Origin: Rhizobium mesosinicum
GTDB taxonomy: Bacteria > Pseudomonadota > Alphaproteobacteria > Rhizobiales > Rhizobiaceae
Assembly: GCF_019511345.1 (NCBI RefSeq)
Contig: NZ_JAEUAK010000008.1
Location: 1 to 64,000 of the forward strand
Direction: 5' to 3'
DNA length: 64,000 nucleotides
This document shows, one piece after another, positions 42,778 through 50,494 of the stretch. Both the position numbers and the translations under genes were made by a program. Positions within the stretch are counted from its first letter, which is position 1. Each line of letters begins with the position of its first letter. The notes beneath the pieces are model-generated. The model searched no databases. It saw only the letters and a list, made by a program, of their open reading frames with translations, and was not told the origin of the DNA.

Positions 42778-43077
42778 TCAGCGCATGCCGAGATAGGCAA
42801 GCAGGCAGGCGGCTGCTGCGGTGACTGCCAGTCTGGGCCATCTGTCGTCGAAGGCGAAGGCAAGCAGCACGCCGCCGGTAAGGGTAGCGCTGGCGCTCCA
42901 GAAACTCTTGTCGGCGCAGGTCAGCGCAAGCGCAGCAAGAAACACCGCGCTTGCTACCATCGTCACCGGAGCCGACGCCCGCACGATGTCATCCTGCACC
43001 ACATAGGGGAGTATGAAGCGCCGCAGGCTGAGGGCGAGGGCGGCTCCGAGCAGGAGGTCGGTCAGGACAGGCAGCAT
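42778..43077 (-). CDS. Small membrane protein, function unknown
   Basis: 99-residue hydrophobic protein with about three membrane segments (LTDLLLGAALALSL; APVTMVASAVFLAALALTC; AVTAAAACLLAYLG). I recognise no family. I placed the start at ATG 43077 (MLPVLTDL); a longer frame to ATG 43203 adds 42 polar residues without membrane character and is less likely. It converges with the HPP gene six bases away. A Zur-like palindrome lies about 260 bases upstream. Confidence 0.55.
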   Translation of the reverse strand: MLPVLTDLLLGAALALSLRRFILPYVVQDDIVRASAPVTMVASAVFLAALALTCADKSFWSASATLTGGVLLAFAFDDRWPRLAVTAAAACLLAYLGMR

Positions 43078-43506
43078 GGTACATCCGATGGTTTCCAGTG
43101 AATCTGCTGCAAGCGGTGTGCCAGTTATGGGAGTTTCAGCTGATCCTTGCGTTTGCGTGAGATCGGGTCGGCGAGGGGCCGGGCTTCTGCTCTTTGTGCC
43201 CATTTATTGAATTGAAGATGATCAAAAAAAGATCACAGGCCAGGTCTGCGCAAAAAAACATCTCCGAAGCGTCTGCCGGAGTCGTGGTTCTCCCGGCAGG
43301 CGCTACGGCGTAGCGAGCTATTCAACGCGCAGTATATGTTATGACGTTACGCAGGTTTTGACAAAAAAGGCGGAACGGGGGTGTCGCGGCTTTCTTTCGC
43401 CTCAGCTCTCGCAGGGAGGGCTGCAAGTCCGGCAGGGCGCGCTGAGTTGCCCTGTCGTTGTTCAAGTGGCAACAGCCCTTGCCGAAAATCGCTTGCGATT
43501 TTCGGA
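43078..43506. other. 429-bp region between the small membrane gene and znuA
   Basis: No gene is supported. It contains TATGTTATGACGTTAC (43335-43350), resembling the Zur-like sites near znuA, and a perfect hairpin CCGAAAATCGC-TT-GCGATTTTCGG (43482-43505) just downstream of the znuA stop, which may end or protect the znuA message. Short A- and T-rich patches (43219-43226, 43362-43370) could be promoter parts. Confidence 0.5.
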
Positions 43507-44481
43507 CTATGCGCTGGCGAGGCAGCTCTTCATGCTGTCGGCGATGCCGCGCATGAGGGTGAAGTAGAGATCGGGGCCGGCAGGCAAGGTTGCGGCTTCC
43601 GGGTCCAGCACGCCTGATTTCGCCTTGGTGCCTTCGATGACGACATTGACGAGGCGCGGTTCGAATTGCGGCTCGGCGAAGACGCAGGTGGCGCCGAGAT
43701 CGCCGACCTTCTTGTGGATCTCCGAGACGCGCTCCGCGCCTGGTATGGTCTCGGGGCTGACGGTGATCGAGCCGGCGACGCGGATATGGTAGCGATGCTC
43801 GAAATATTGATAGGCATCGTGGAAGACGATGAAGGGCTTGTCCTTCACCGGTGACACGGTTGCGGCGATTTCCTTGTCCAGCGCATCGAGCTTGTCATCC
43901 AGCGCGTTGGCGTTGGCCTCGTAGGTCAGCGCATTCTCAGGATCGGCGGCGACCAGCGTGGTGGTGATTTCTGTGGCCATCGCCTTGGCATTCATCGGAT
44001 CGAGCCAGAGATGGGTGTCGAAGGCGCCGTGATCGTGGACATGGTCTGCCTCGGCATCATCTTGGTCATGGTCGGCTTCGGCATGCTCATCGCCATCGTC
44101 ATGCGCCTCAAAGGCACCGCCTTCGCGGAAGGGCAGCTTCACCAGTCCCGGCGCATCGTCCAGCCTCGCGACAATGGCGTCGGAACCCAGCGATTCCAGC
44201 GGCTTTTCGAGGAAGGCTTCAAGGCCGGGGCCGACCCAGAAGATCACTTTGGCTTCCTGCAGCGCCCGAGCATTGGAGGGTTTCAGATTGTAGGTATGCG
44301 GGGAGGCGGCGCCATCGACGATCAACTCCGGTTTGCCGACACCCTGCATGATGGCCGATACCAGCGAATGGACCGGTTTGATCGAGGTGACGACGAGGGG
44401 CGCATCGGCCGCCTGGAGAGACCCGGCGAAAAGGAAGGCCGGGATTGCGAGGGTAAGGCGCACCGCCAGTTTCATCATCAT
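43507..44481 (-). CDS. znuA: ZnuA, zinc ABC transporter substrate-binding protein
   Basis: 324-residue periplasmic zinc-binding lipocalin-unrelated cluster A-I protein. It has a signal peptide (MKLAVRLTLAIPAFLFAGSLQAA), the metal ligands in GAASPHTYNLKPSNARAL and HLWLDPMNAKAMA, and a histidine/aspartate-rich loop with DDGDEHAEADHDQDDAEADH at about 122-150, typical of ZnuA. The third histidine is in FHDAYQYFEHRYHI. The start has three consecutive ATGs (44481, 44478, 44475). It is divergent from znuCB-zur, with Zur-like palindromes between them. Confidence 0.96.
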   Translation of the reverse strand: MMMKLAVRLTLAIPAFLFAGSLQAADAPLVVTSIKPVHSLVSAIMQGVGKPELIVDGAASPHTYNLKPSNARALQEAKVIFWVGPGLEAFLEKPLESLGSDAIVARLDDAPGLVKLPFREGGAFEAHDDGDEHAEADHDQDDAEADHVHDHGAFDTHLWLDPMNAKAMATEITTTLVAADPENALTYEANANALDDKLDALDKEIAATVSPVKDKPFIVFHDAYQYFEHRYHIRVAGSITVSPETIPGAERVSEIHKKVGDLGATCVFAEPQFEPRLVNVVIEGTKAKSGVLDPEAATLPAGPDLYFTLMRGIADSMKSCLASA

Positions 44482-44500
44482 GCTCCGCTTGAATTGCAGT

Positions 44501-44540
44501 TGTTATGTTATTACATCAATTGCGTTATGCTATAACGTGT
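44501..44540. promoter_or_regulatory. Zur-like operators between znuA and znuC
   Basis: TGTTATGTTATTACATCA (44501-44518) and GCGTTATGCTATAACGTG (44522-44539) are two AT-rich imperfect palindromes around GTTAT/ATAAC, the form of alphaproteobacterial Zur boxes. They sit 20 bases upstream of znuA and about 40 upstream of znuC, so one pair could repress both directions. Confidence 0.75.
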
Positions 44541-44577
44541 GCAATAGCAGGACGCAACAGCACTTTCGGAAAATTTG

Positions 44578-45573
44578 ATGCTCTCTCCCGCAAATACTCC
44601 TGCTGGTATGAAGGTCGAACCGCTGGTTTCGCTTGAGAATGTCGGCGTGCGCCGCGGCGGCCGCTGGCTGGTGCGCGGTGTGGATTTCTCCGTTTCTCGC
44701 GGTGAGATCGTTACGCTGATCGGTCCGAACGGCTCTGGCAAATCGACGAGCGCCAAGGCGGCAATCGGCGTGCTGAAGCCGGACGAGGGCAGGGTGGCGC
44801 GCATTGCCGGCCTCAAGGTCGGCTATGTGCCGCAGAAGCTTGCAGTGGACTGGACGCTGCCGCTTTCCGTGCGCCGTCTGATGACGCTGACCGGGCCATT
44901 GCCGGAGGCCGACATCATGGCCGCACTCGAAGCATCAGGCATGGCGCATATGCTGGATGCGCAGGTGCAGCATCTCTCCGGCGGCGAATTCCAGCGAGCG
45001 CTGATGGCGCGCGCCATTGCCCGAAAGCCCGATCTTCTTGTGCTCGACGAGCCTGTGCAGGGTGTCGATTTCGCCGGCGAGATCGCGCTTTACGACCTCA
45101 TCAAATCGATCCGCAACACGACCGGCTGCGGCATTCTCTTGATCTCCCACGACCTGCACGTCGTCATGGCGGAGACGGATACCGTCATCTGCCTCAACGG
45201 CCATGTCTGCTGCCGCGGCACGCCGCAGACGGTCAGCCGGAGCCCGGAATATGTGCGCCTTTTCGGCAGCCGCGCGGCGCAGACGCTTGCCGTCTACAGC
45301 CACCACCACGACCATACGCATCTGCCGGATGGGCGCGTGTTGCATGAAGACGGTTCGGTGACCGATCATTGCCATCCCGAGGATGGGCATCACCACGATC
45401 ACGACCACGGACATGATCACGGGCATGCGCATTCGCACGATCATGCCGAGGCCCATGCTCACGCCCATGCCGATGGACATCAGTCCCACGGGCATGCGCA
45501 TGCAGAAGCGCACGCCCATACGCACACGCATTTCCAGAGCGGAGCCAAAAGTGGGGAGGACCGTCATGCTTGA
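44578..45573 (+). CDS. znuC: ZnuC, zinc ABC transporter ATPase with His-rich tail
   Basis: 331 residues. The ATPase core ends near residue 250: Walker A GPNGSGKST, signature LSGGEFQRALMARAI, Walker B LLVLDEPVQGVD and switch LISHDLHVV. The remaining about 80 residues are extremely rich in His and Asp (for example GHHHDHDHGHDHGHAHSHDH, AHTHTHFQ), far beyond a normal ZnuC C-terminus. This suggests zinc storage or sensing at the cytoplasmic face. I chose ATG at 44578; TTG at 44575 is adjacent. It overlaps znuB by eight bases. Confidence 0.95.
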   Translation: MLSPANTPAGMKVEPLVSLENVGVRRGGRWLVRGVDFSVSRGEIVTLIGPNGSGKSTSAKAAIGVLKPDEGRVARIAGLKVGYVPQKLAVDWTLPLSVRRLMTLTGPLPEADIMAALEASGMAHMLDAQVQHLSGGEFQRALMARAIARKPDLLVLDEPVQGVDFAGEIALYDLIKSIRNTTGCGILLISHDLHVVMAETDTVICLNGHVCCRGTPQTVSRSPEYVRLFGSRAAQTLAVYSHHHDHTHLPDGRVLHEDGSVTDHCHPEDGHHHDHDHGHDHGHAHSHDHAEAHAHAHADGHQSHGHAHAEAHAHTHTHFQSGAKSGEDRHA

Positions 45574-46381
45574 CGATTTCTTCGTGCGTGCCATTCTCGC
45601 CGGCGTCGGTCTTGCGCTGACGACAGGCCCCCTCGGCTGTTTCATCATCTGGCGGCGCATGGCCTATTTCGGCGATACGATCGCCCATTCGGCGCTGCTC
45701 GGCGTGGCGCTGTCGCTGCTCTTCGAACTCAACCTGACGCTTGCCGTCTTCGTTGTCGCCGCCACCGTCTCAATCCTGCTGCTCCTTCTGCAGAAGCGTC
45801 AGGCGCTCTCGGCCGATGCGCTGCTCGGCATTCTCTCGCATGCGACGCTGGCGATCGGCCTCGTCATGGTCGCCTTCATGACCTGGGTGCGCATCGATCT
45901 CATCGCTTTCCTGTTCGGCGATATCCTGGCGGTTTCGACCGCGGATATCGCGCTGATCTGGGGCGGCGGCGTCCTCGTGCTGGCGGCGATCGCCTGGCTG
46001 TGGCGGCCGCTGCTTGCAGCCACCGTCAATCCGGAACTGGCCGAAGCCGAGGGCCTGAGGCCTGAGCGGGCGCGGCTGTTCTTCATGCTCCTGATGGCCG
46101 TCGTCATCGCCATTGCCATGAAGATCGTCGGCATCATGCTGATCACCTCGCTCTTGATCATTCCGGCGGCGGCGGCGCGGCGCTTCTCCTCGACACCGGA
46201 GATCATGGCCGTGCTTGCTTCGCTGATCGGTGCGGTCGCCGTCGTCGGCGGGCTCTTCGGCTCGCTGACCTATGACACCCCATCCGGCCCGTCGATCGTC
46301 GTCGCCGCTCTCATTCTCTTCATTCTGAGCCTGCTTCCCGCCTGGCGCGGACGCAGGGACCTGCAAGGACAAGGCTCATGA
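45566..46381 (+). CDS. znuB: ZnuB, zinc ABC transporter permease
   Basis: 271-residue permease of the metal ABC-3 family with about eight membrane segments. MLDDFFVRAILAGVGLALTTGPLGCFIIWRRMAYFGDTIAHSALLGVAL and MKIVGIMLITSLLIIPAAAARRFS are characteristic blocks. It exports no signal peptide and pairs with ZnuC. ATG at 45566 overlaps the znuC end and has GGGGAGGA upstream. The stop overlaps the zur start (ATGA at 46378-46381). Confidence 0.95.
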   Translation: MLDDFFVRAILAGVGLALTTGPLGCFIIWRRMAYFGDTIAHSALLGVALSLLFELNLTLAVFVVAATVSILLLLLQKRQALSADALLGILSHATLAIGLVMVAFMTWVRIDLIAFLFGDILAVSTADIALIWGGGVLVLAAIAWLWRPLLAATVNPELAEAEGLRPERARLFFMLLMAVVIAIAMKIVGIMLITSLLIIPAAAARRFSSTPEIMAVLASLIGAVAVVGGLFGSLTYDTPSGPSIVVAALILFILSLLPAWRGRRDLQGQGS

Positions 46382-46776
46382 ACGCACCGCAAATGACCCG
46401 CAACCAGGCGCTCGTCTTCGACGTGCTCGAAAAGGCCGAGGGGCCGCTCAGCGCCTATACGATCCTCGACAAGCTGCGCGACCAGGGTTTCCGCGCGCCG
46501 CTGCAGGTCTACCGGGCGCTGGAAAAACTGCTCGAATATGGCGTCGTACACCGGCTCGAAAGCATCAACTCCTTCGTCGCCTGCGCCCACCCCGGCGAAG
46601 ACTGCCACAGCCACGGCATCGTCGCCTTCGCGATTTGCGAAAGCTGCGGCCAGGTGATCGAATTCCACGACCATGAGGTGGATCACCGCTTGATGGGCTG
46701 GGTGCGCAGCCAAAAGTTCAAGCCGGCGAAGACGACGATCGAAATCCGCGGCACCTGCGAGGCTTGTGCGGCGTAA
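46378..46776 (+). CDS. zur: Zur, zinc uptake regulator (Fur family)
   Basis: 132-residue Fur-family repressor. The winged helix covers about 6-65 (LVFDVLEKAEGPLSAYTILDKLRDQGFRAPLQVYRALEKLLEYGVVHRLES). Metal-site residues include CAHPGEDCHSHG and the structural-zinc cysteines CESC...CEAC. It is the last gene of znuCB-zur, so the regulator is controlled with its target, and the Zur-like palindromes upstream of znuC fit autoregulation. The presence with znu genes distinguishes it from Fur, Mur or Irr. Confidence 0.95.
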   Translation: MNAPQMTRNQALVFDVLEKAEGPLSAYTILDKLRDQGFRAPLQVYRALEKLLEYGVVHRLESINSFVACAHPGEDCHSHGIVAFAICESCGQVIEFHDHEVDHRLMGWVRSQKFKPAKTTIEIRGTCEACAA

Positions 46777-46782
46777 TCCGTC

Positions 46783-46888
46783 CTAGAGCATTTTCGTTTT
46801 TCTTCAAATCACGAAAATGCTCTATCTCTTTGTTTTCACGCAATTCCGGACGCAAAACCGCTACACACTTTTGCTGGAATTGCTCTAG
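46783..46888. repeat. 106-bp MITE-like repeat with perfect 8-bp ends
   Basis: The element begins CTAGAGCA and ends TGCTCTAG, an exact terminal inverted repeat that extends to 12-13 bases with mismatches. It contains the hairpin GAGCATTTTCG...CGAAAATGCTC. A diverged copy is at 3985-4083. The right end provides the TAG stop codon of the gene at 46885. Confidence 0.88.
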
Positions 46889-47631
46889 CCGTTTGCGGGG
46901 GCCAGCGATGCGAGATGCAGCAGGTCCTCGGTTTCCTCGGGGACACCCTCTGAGAGACGGGCGGCAGCGATCACCGGCAGCCAGTCAAAGACCTCATCCG
47001 GGGTCAATTCGGCCGTCTTCGCATAGGTAACGACATAGGCCTCGGCGATTGCCGGAAGCACGCGACGCATCAACAGATAGGTGCGGCAGACATCGGCGGC
47101 CGGGTTGCCGCTGCAGGCGTCCAGCCAGTCGACGATCATGACGCCATCGCCGGAGCCCAGGATATTCCAGGGATGGAAATCGCCGTGGCAGACGCGGTCG
47201 TCATCAGGCAGGGCGGCAAGTGCCAGAAGCAGTCGGTCGCGCAGATCCGGTGGCACAGGCTCGGCGCGCTCGATATTGGCCGACAGTCTTGCCTTCAGCG
47301 AGGGGAGGCCGATGCCGGGCTCGCGGTGCAGGCGCTGGTGGAGTGCTGCCATCTGCTTGATGGCTGACAATGGCGGCTCCGGCGTCATCTCATCGGCAAG
47401 GCTGGTGCCGGTCACGCGATCCATCAGGAGGCCCCATCGGCCGTGATAATCGCCGACGACGTGAACCCTGGGTGCCGGCAGCGAGAGCTTTTCCGCGACC
47501 GCCAGATTGGCCGCCTCGCGGAAGGCTGGGGCTTTCGGGCGGCCGGGCCTGTAGAGCTTCAGCGCCAGCGTGCCATGTTCAAAGACTTCCGCTTCCTTGC
47601 CGGCGCCGAGCAGACGGCCGATTTCGCTCAT
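46885..47631 (-). CDS. Aminoglycoside phosphotransferase-family kinase-like protein
   Basis: 248-residue APH/choline-kinase-fold protein. The N-lobe has EAEVFEHGTLALKLYR with the ATP-contact lysine. The catalytic loop is VCHGDFHPWNILGSG (Brenner motif, Asp about 168) and the metal-binding motif is VMIVDWLDACSGNP. The substrate is not known and resistance should not be assumed. ATG at 47631 (MSEIGRLL) has GGGAG upstream; ATG 47658 is an alternative. The stop codon lies inside the repeat at 46783-46888, so the insertion may have redefined the C-terminus. Confidence 0.88.
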   Translation of the reverse strand: MSEIGRLLGAGKEAEVFEHGTLALKLYRPGRPKAPAFREAANLAVAEKLSLPAPRVHVVGDYHGRWGLLMDRVTGTSLADEMTPEPPLSAIKQMAALHQRLHREPGIGLPSLKARLSANIERAEPVPPDLRDRLLLALAALPDDDRVCHGDFHPWNILGSGDGVMIVDWLDACSGNPAADVCRTYLLMRRVLPAIAEAYVVTYAKTAELTPDEVFDWLPVIAAARLSEGVPEETEDLLHLASLAPANG

Positions 47632-47851
47632 GTCGGGCTCCCGCACCATGGGTTTCATCAGAACGATGTGGCGCGGGTTTCGGGAAGGGAAAGGGTGCCT
47701 GCGCAGGGGCGGCGATGTCATCCGGCCCGATTGTTCCGGTATTGGAGACAGTGTGTCCGTGGCAAACGGCTTTATCCGGCGCGTAAGGCATGAATGATGG
47801 AAGTAGAAAAGAACCATCAAGGGCATCCCTGGCTCAGGGAAACGGAACGTC

Positions 47852-48625
47852 ATGACCATCAACAATAAAGGCTGCGATGCCATCGCCTGCCGCGGTGAAG
47901 AAATCCTTTCGCGCGAGCTGCTGCTGAGCGGCACATTCGCTAACCTGATTGCCGGAGAGGCGCCGTCGCTCAAACTTCTCAGCGATGAGGAGCGACAGGC
48001 GTCCCTCGCATCGATACTTGCAGAGCGGCCGGCCGGCGACGTTTGGATTTTTGCTTATGGTTCGCTGATCTGGAATCCGATCATTCTTAGCGTCGAAAGT
48101 CGGAAGGCCCGCATCGAGGGCTGGCGCCGGTCCTTCTGCCTTGCCACCGTTTCCGGGCGAGGTTCGCCCGACAATCCCGGTCTCGTGCTCGGCCTCGATA
48201 CGGGCGGCACCTGTGACGGCGTCGCCCTGAGGCTCGCGGAAGAGGATATCCAGCACGAACTCGAGCTGCTGTGGCGGCGAGAAATGGTGGCCGAGGCTTA
48301 TATTCCGCGCTGGGTCGATCTATTTGATGAAGACGGCGCGCGTTTTGGAAGCGGCATCGCTTTCACCATGAACCCGCTGGCAAATACCTATGCCGGCGGG
48401 CTTTCAAGAGAAACGACCGTTCAGCGGCTTGCCACGGCTGCAGGCAGCATCGGCAGTTCGGCCGACTACCTGTTTCGCACCCGTGAAGGCTTACGGGCGC
48501 TCGATATGTGGGACGAGGTTCTGGAAGAGCTAGCCATAGAGGTGGAGGAGGCGCAACGCCGGTTGCAGCAATCGCCTGCCGAGGAGTTTCGATCCGCCGT
48601 TATGGCGAAGGCTCCGCTGGAATAG
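47852..48625 (+). CDS. ChaC-type gamma-glutamylcyclotransferase
   Basis: 257-residue ChaC-like enzyme, expected to cleave glutathione to 5-oxoproline and Cys-Gly in the cytoplasm. The signature WIFAYGSLIWNP (about residues 66-77) binds the gamma-glutamyl group. ARIEGWRRSFCLATVSGRGSPDNPGLVLGLD and the LWRREMVAEAYIPRWV block, with the catalytic Glu, are typical of the family. The first about 60 residues are an extension. It is monocistronic and divergent from the kinase-like gene. Confidence 0.92.
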   Translation: MTINNKGCDAIACRGEEILSRELLLSGTFANLIAGEAPSLKLLSDEERQASLASILAERPAGDVWIFAYGSLIWNPIILSVESRKARIEGWRRSFCLATVSGRGSPDNPGLVLGLDTGGTCDGVALRLAEEDIQHELELLWRREMVAEAYIPRWVDLFDEDGARFGSGIAFTMNPLANTYAGGLSRETTVQRLATAAGSIGSSADYLFRTREGLRALDMWDEVLEELAIEVEEAQRRLQQSPAEEFRSAVMAKAPLE

Positions 48626-48650
48626 CCGAGCCTTCAGCCTTGTTTTGCCG

Positions 48651-49682
48651 TCAGGCGGCGGAGCGCTCTGAAAGCGGGCGGCGACGCAAGCCGGCGGTCT
48701 TGATGGCCGGCGTCTGGTAATTGGCTTCCAGCGGGCCCGTTTCGGTGCCCGGAGGGACGATGGCGTCGATCGCGTCGAGGATTTCGTCTGTCAGGCGCAC
48801 TTCTGAGCCGGCGAGCAGATCGTCAAGTTGCTCCATGGTGCGCGGGCCAAGAATCGCCGAGGTGACGCCTGGATGGGCGGTGACGAAGGCGAGCGCCATG
48901 TGGGTGAGCTTGATGCCTGCAGACTCAGCCAAGGGAATGAGCTGCTCGACGGCATCGAGACTGTTTTCGTTCGACATCTGCTTGGGGAAATAGGCGACGC
49001 GGGTGCTGTCCGGCTGAGCTGCACCCCGGCGGTAGCGGCCGGTCAGCATGCCCATGGCGAGCGGGCTCCAGACCAGCGCGCCCATGCCGTAGCGTTCCAG
49101 CGTCGGCAGAACCTCACGCTCGATGCCGCGATGCAGGATGGAGTAAGGCGGCTGCTCGGTGCGGAAGCGGGCGAGACAGCGCTTTTCGGCCACCCATTGC
49201 GCCTCGATGATATCGGAGACGGGGAAGGTGGAGGAGCCGATGGCGCGGATCTTGCCTGCACGCATCAGGTCCGTGAGGGCCGAGAGCGTTTCCTCAATAT
49301 CGGTGTCCGGCGCCGGGCGGTGCATCTGGAAGAGGTCGATATAATCGGTCTGCAGGCGGCGCAGCGAGTCCTCAACCGCGCGATAGATCCAGCGCCGCGA
49401 GCTGCCCTGCTGGTTCGGATCCTGGCCCATCGGGATGAAGCACTTGGTGGCGAGCACGACATTGTCGCGCCGGCCCTTCAGCGCCTTGCCGACGATCTCC
49501 TCGGATTCGCCGTGGCTGTACATATCGGCGGTGTCGATGAAATTGATGCCCGCATCGAGCGCCTTGTGGATGATGCGGATGGAATCGTCATGATCGGCAT
49601 TGCCGATGGCGCCGAACATCATGGCGCCAAGGCAATAGGGGCTGACCTTGATGCCGGTGCGGCCAAGGGGACGGTATTGCAT
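48651..49682 (-). CDS. Aldo/keto reductase
   Basis: 343-residue NADPH-dependent reductase with N-terminal MQYRPLGRTGIKVSPYCLGAMMFG. The catalytic segments are FIDTADMYSHGESEEIVGKAL (Asp, Tyr), VVLATKCF (Lys) and IDLFQMHRPAPDTDIEETL (His). SAILGPRTMEQLDDLLAG is the cofactor-phosphate loop. It is divergent from a TetR gene; the shared 166-bp region contains two CGGAAC-N3-GTTCCG palindromes, so this reductase is the probable target of that repressor. ATG at 49682 has AAGGA upstream. Confidence 0.94.
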   Translation of the reverse strand: MQYRPLGRTGIKVSPYCLGAMMFGAIGNADHDDSIRIIHKALDAGINFIDTADMYSHGESEEIVGKALKGRRDNVVLATKCFIPMGQDPNQQGSSRRWIYRAVEDSLRRLQTDYIDLFQMHRPAPDTDIEETLSALTDLMRAGKIRAIGSSTFPVSDIIEAQWVAEKRCLARFRTEQPPYSILHRGIEREVLPTLERYGMGALVWSPLAMGMLTGRYRRGAAQPDSTRVAYFPKQMSNENSLDAVEQLIPLAESAGIKLTHMALAFVTAHPGVTSAILGPRTMEQLDDLLAGSEVRLTDEILDAIDAIVPPGTETGPLEANYQTPAIKTAGLRRRPLSERSAA

Positions 49683-49795
49683 CTTCGTTTCCTTTGAATC
49701 TTGATCTGCTCGCAGGAGCAGGTGAATCTTGAGCTGCCCGTCAGGCAGGCTTTGCGGCTGGCAAAGTCCTCGCAAACAGGGTATAAGGGTGCATC

Positions 49796-49832
49796 CGGAA
49801 CACAGTTCCGTTTATACGGAACAACGTTCCGT
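49796..49832. promoter_or_regulatory. Two TetR-type operators in tandem
   Basis: CGGAAC-ACA-GTTCCG (49796-49810) and ACGGAAC-AAC-GTTCCGT (49816-49832) are perfect inverted repeats of one motif. Their centres are 21 bases apart, two helical turns. They lie directly upstream of the tetR-type gene and in the divergent promoter region. Confidence 0.85.
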
Positions 49833-49848
49833 TTTGCAAGGGGTGTTG

Positions 49849-50469
49849 ATGACTGACGGGATGGACAGCCCGGGCGAGGCGCGTGAGGCTGATAGCGGCC
49901 ATGACAGACCGGTGCGGGCGGATGCGCGGCGCAACCTTGACCTGTTGTTGAAAGCCGCACTGGACGTGTTTGCGAATTCGGGTGTGGATGCGCCGGTGCG
50001 CGAGATCGCGGAAAAGGCGGGCGTGGGCGTCGGCACGGTCTATCGCCATTTTCCACAGCGCTCCGATCTCATCAAGGCGGTCATGCGCAACGAGGTGGAT
50101 GCCTGCGCCGATGCGGCCATCACACTCGCGGCGAAGCATGAACCGGGCGAGGCGCTGTCGCGCTGGATGCAGCGCTTTGCCGATTTCATCATGGCCAAGC
50201 GTGGCCTTGCCGCGGCGCTCCATTCCGGCGATCCGGCCTATGAGGCCTTACCTGTTTATTTCGACCAGCACATGATCCCGGCCCTGCAGGGTCTGCTGGA
50301 TAAAGCGGTTGCCGCGGGAGCTGTGCGTGGCGATGTGGAGGCAAGCGAACTCATCCGGGCCGGCGCGCAGCTTTCCAATCTCGGGCAGGGAGACGATCCG
50401 GCGGCGACGCGGCGGATGATTGCGCTGCTGGTGGATGGGCTGCGTTATGGGGCAGGAGCGAAGGTGTGA
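49849..50469 (+). CDS. TetR-family repressor
   Basis: 206 residues. The N-terminal helix-turn-helix LDLLLKAALDVFANSGVDAPVREIAEKAGVGVGTVYRHFPQRSDLIKAV covers about 29-77. The C-terminal domain resembles the SbtR/TetR_C group (LAAALHSGDPAYEALPVYFDQHMIPALQGLLDKAVAAGAVRGDVEASELIRA). ATG at 49849 has AAGGGG upstream; the frame extends further but that stretch is the operator. It probably represses itself and the divergent aldo/keto reductase. Confidence 0.93.
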   Translation: MTDGMDSPGEAREADSGHDRPVRADARRNLDLLLKAALDVFANSGVDAPVREIAEKAGVGVGTVYRHFPQRSDLIKAVMRNEVDACADAAITLAAKHEPGEALSRWMQRFADFIMAKRGLAAALHSGDPAYEALPVYFDQHMIPALQGLLDKAVAAGAVRGDVEASELIRAGAQLSNLGQGDDPAATRRMIALLVDGLRYGAGAKV

Positions 50470-50494
50470 GCGCCTTGATCCTCGCCGTGTGCCT

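Noticed and set aside
43358..43617. Short plus-strand ORFs downstream of znuA
   Set aside because: They overlap the znuA 3' end in antisense and the hairpin at 43482-43505; no start signal.
44011..44535. 174-residue plus-strand ORF opposite znuA
   Set aside because: It is antisense to znuA, whose signal peptide and metal motifs are clear.
45366..45540. His-rich end of znuC as a separate or frameshifted gene
   Set aside because: The frame is continuous with the ATPase core and ends in an overlap with znuB, so it is one protein.
46885..47631. Aminoglycoside resistance gene
   Set aside because: The fold is APH-like but this family includes many kinases of metabolites; no evidence for drug resistance.
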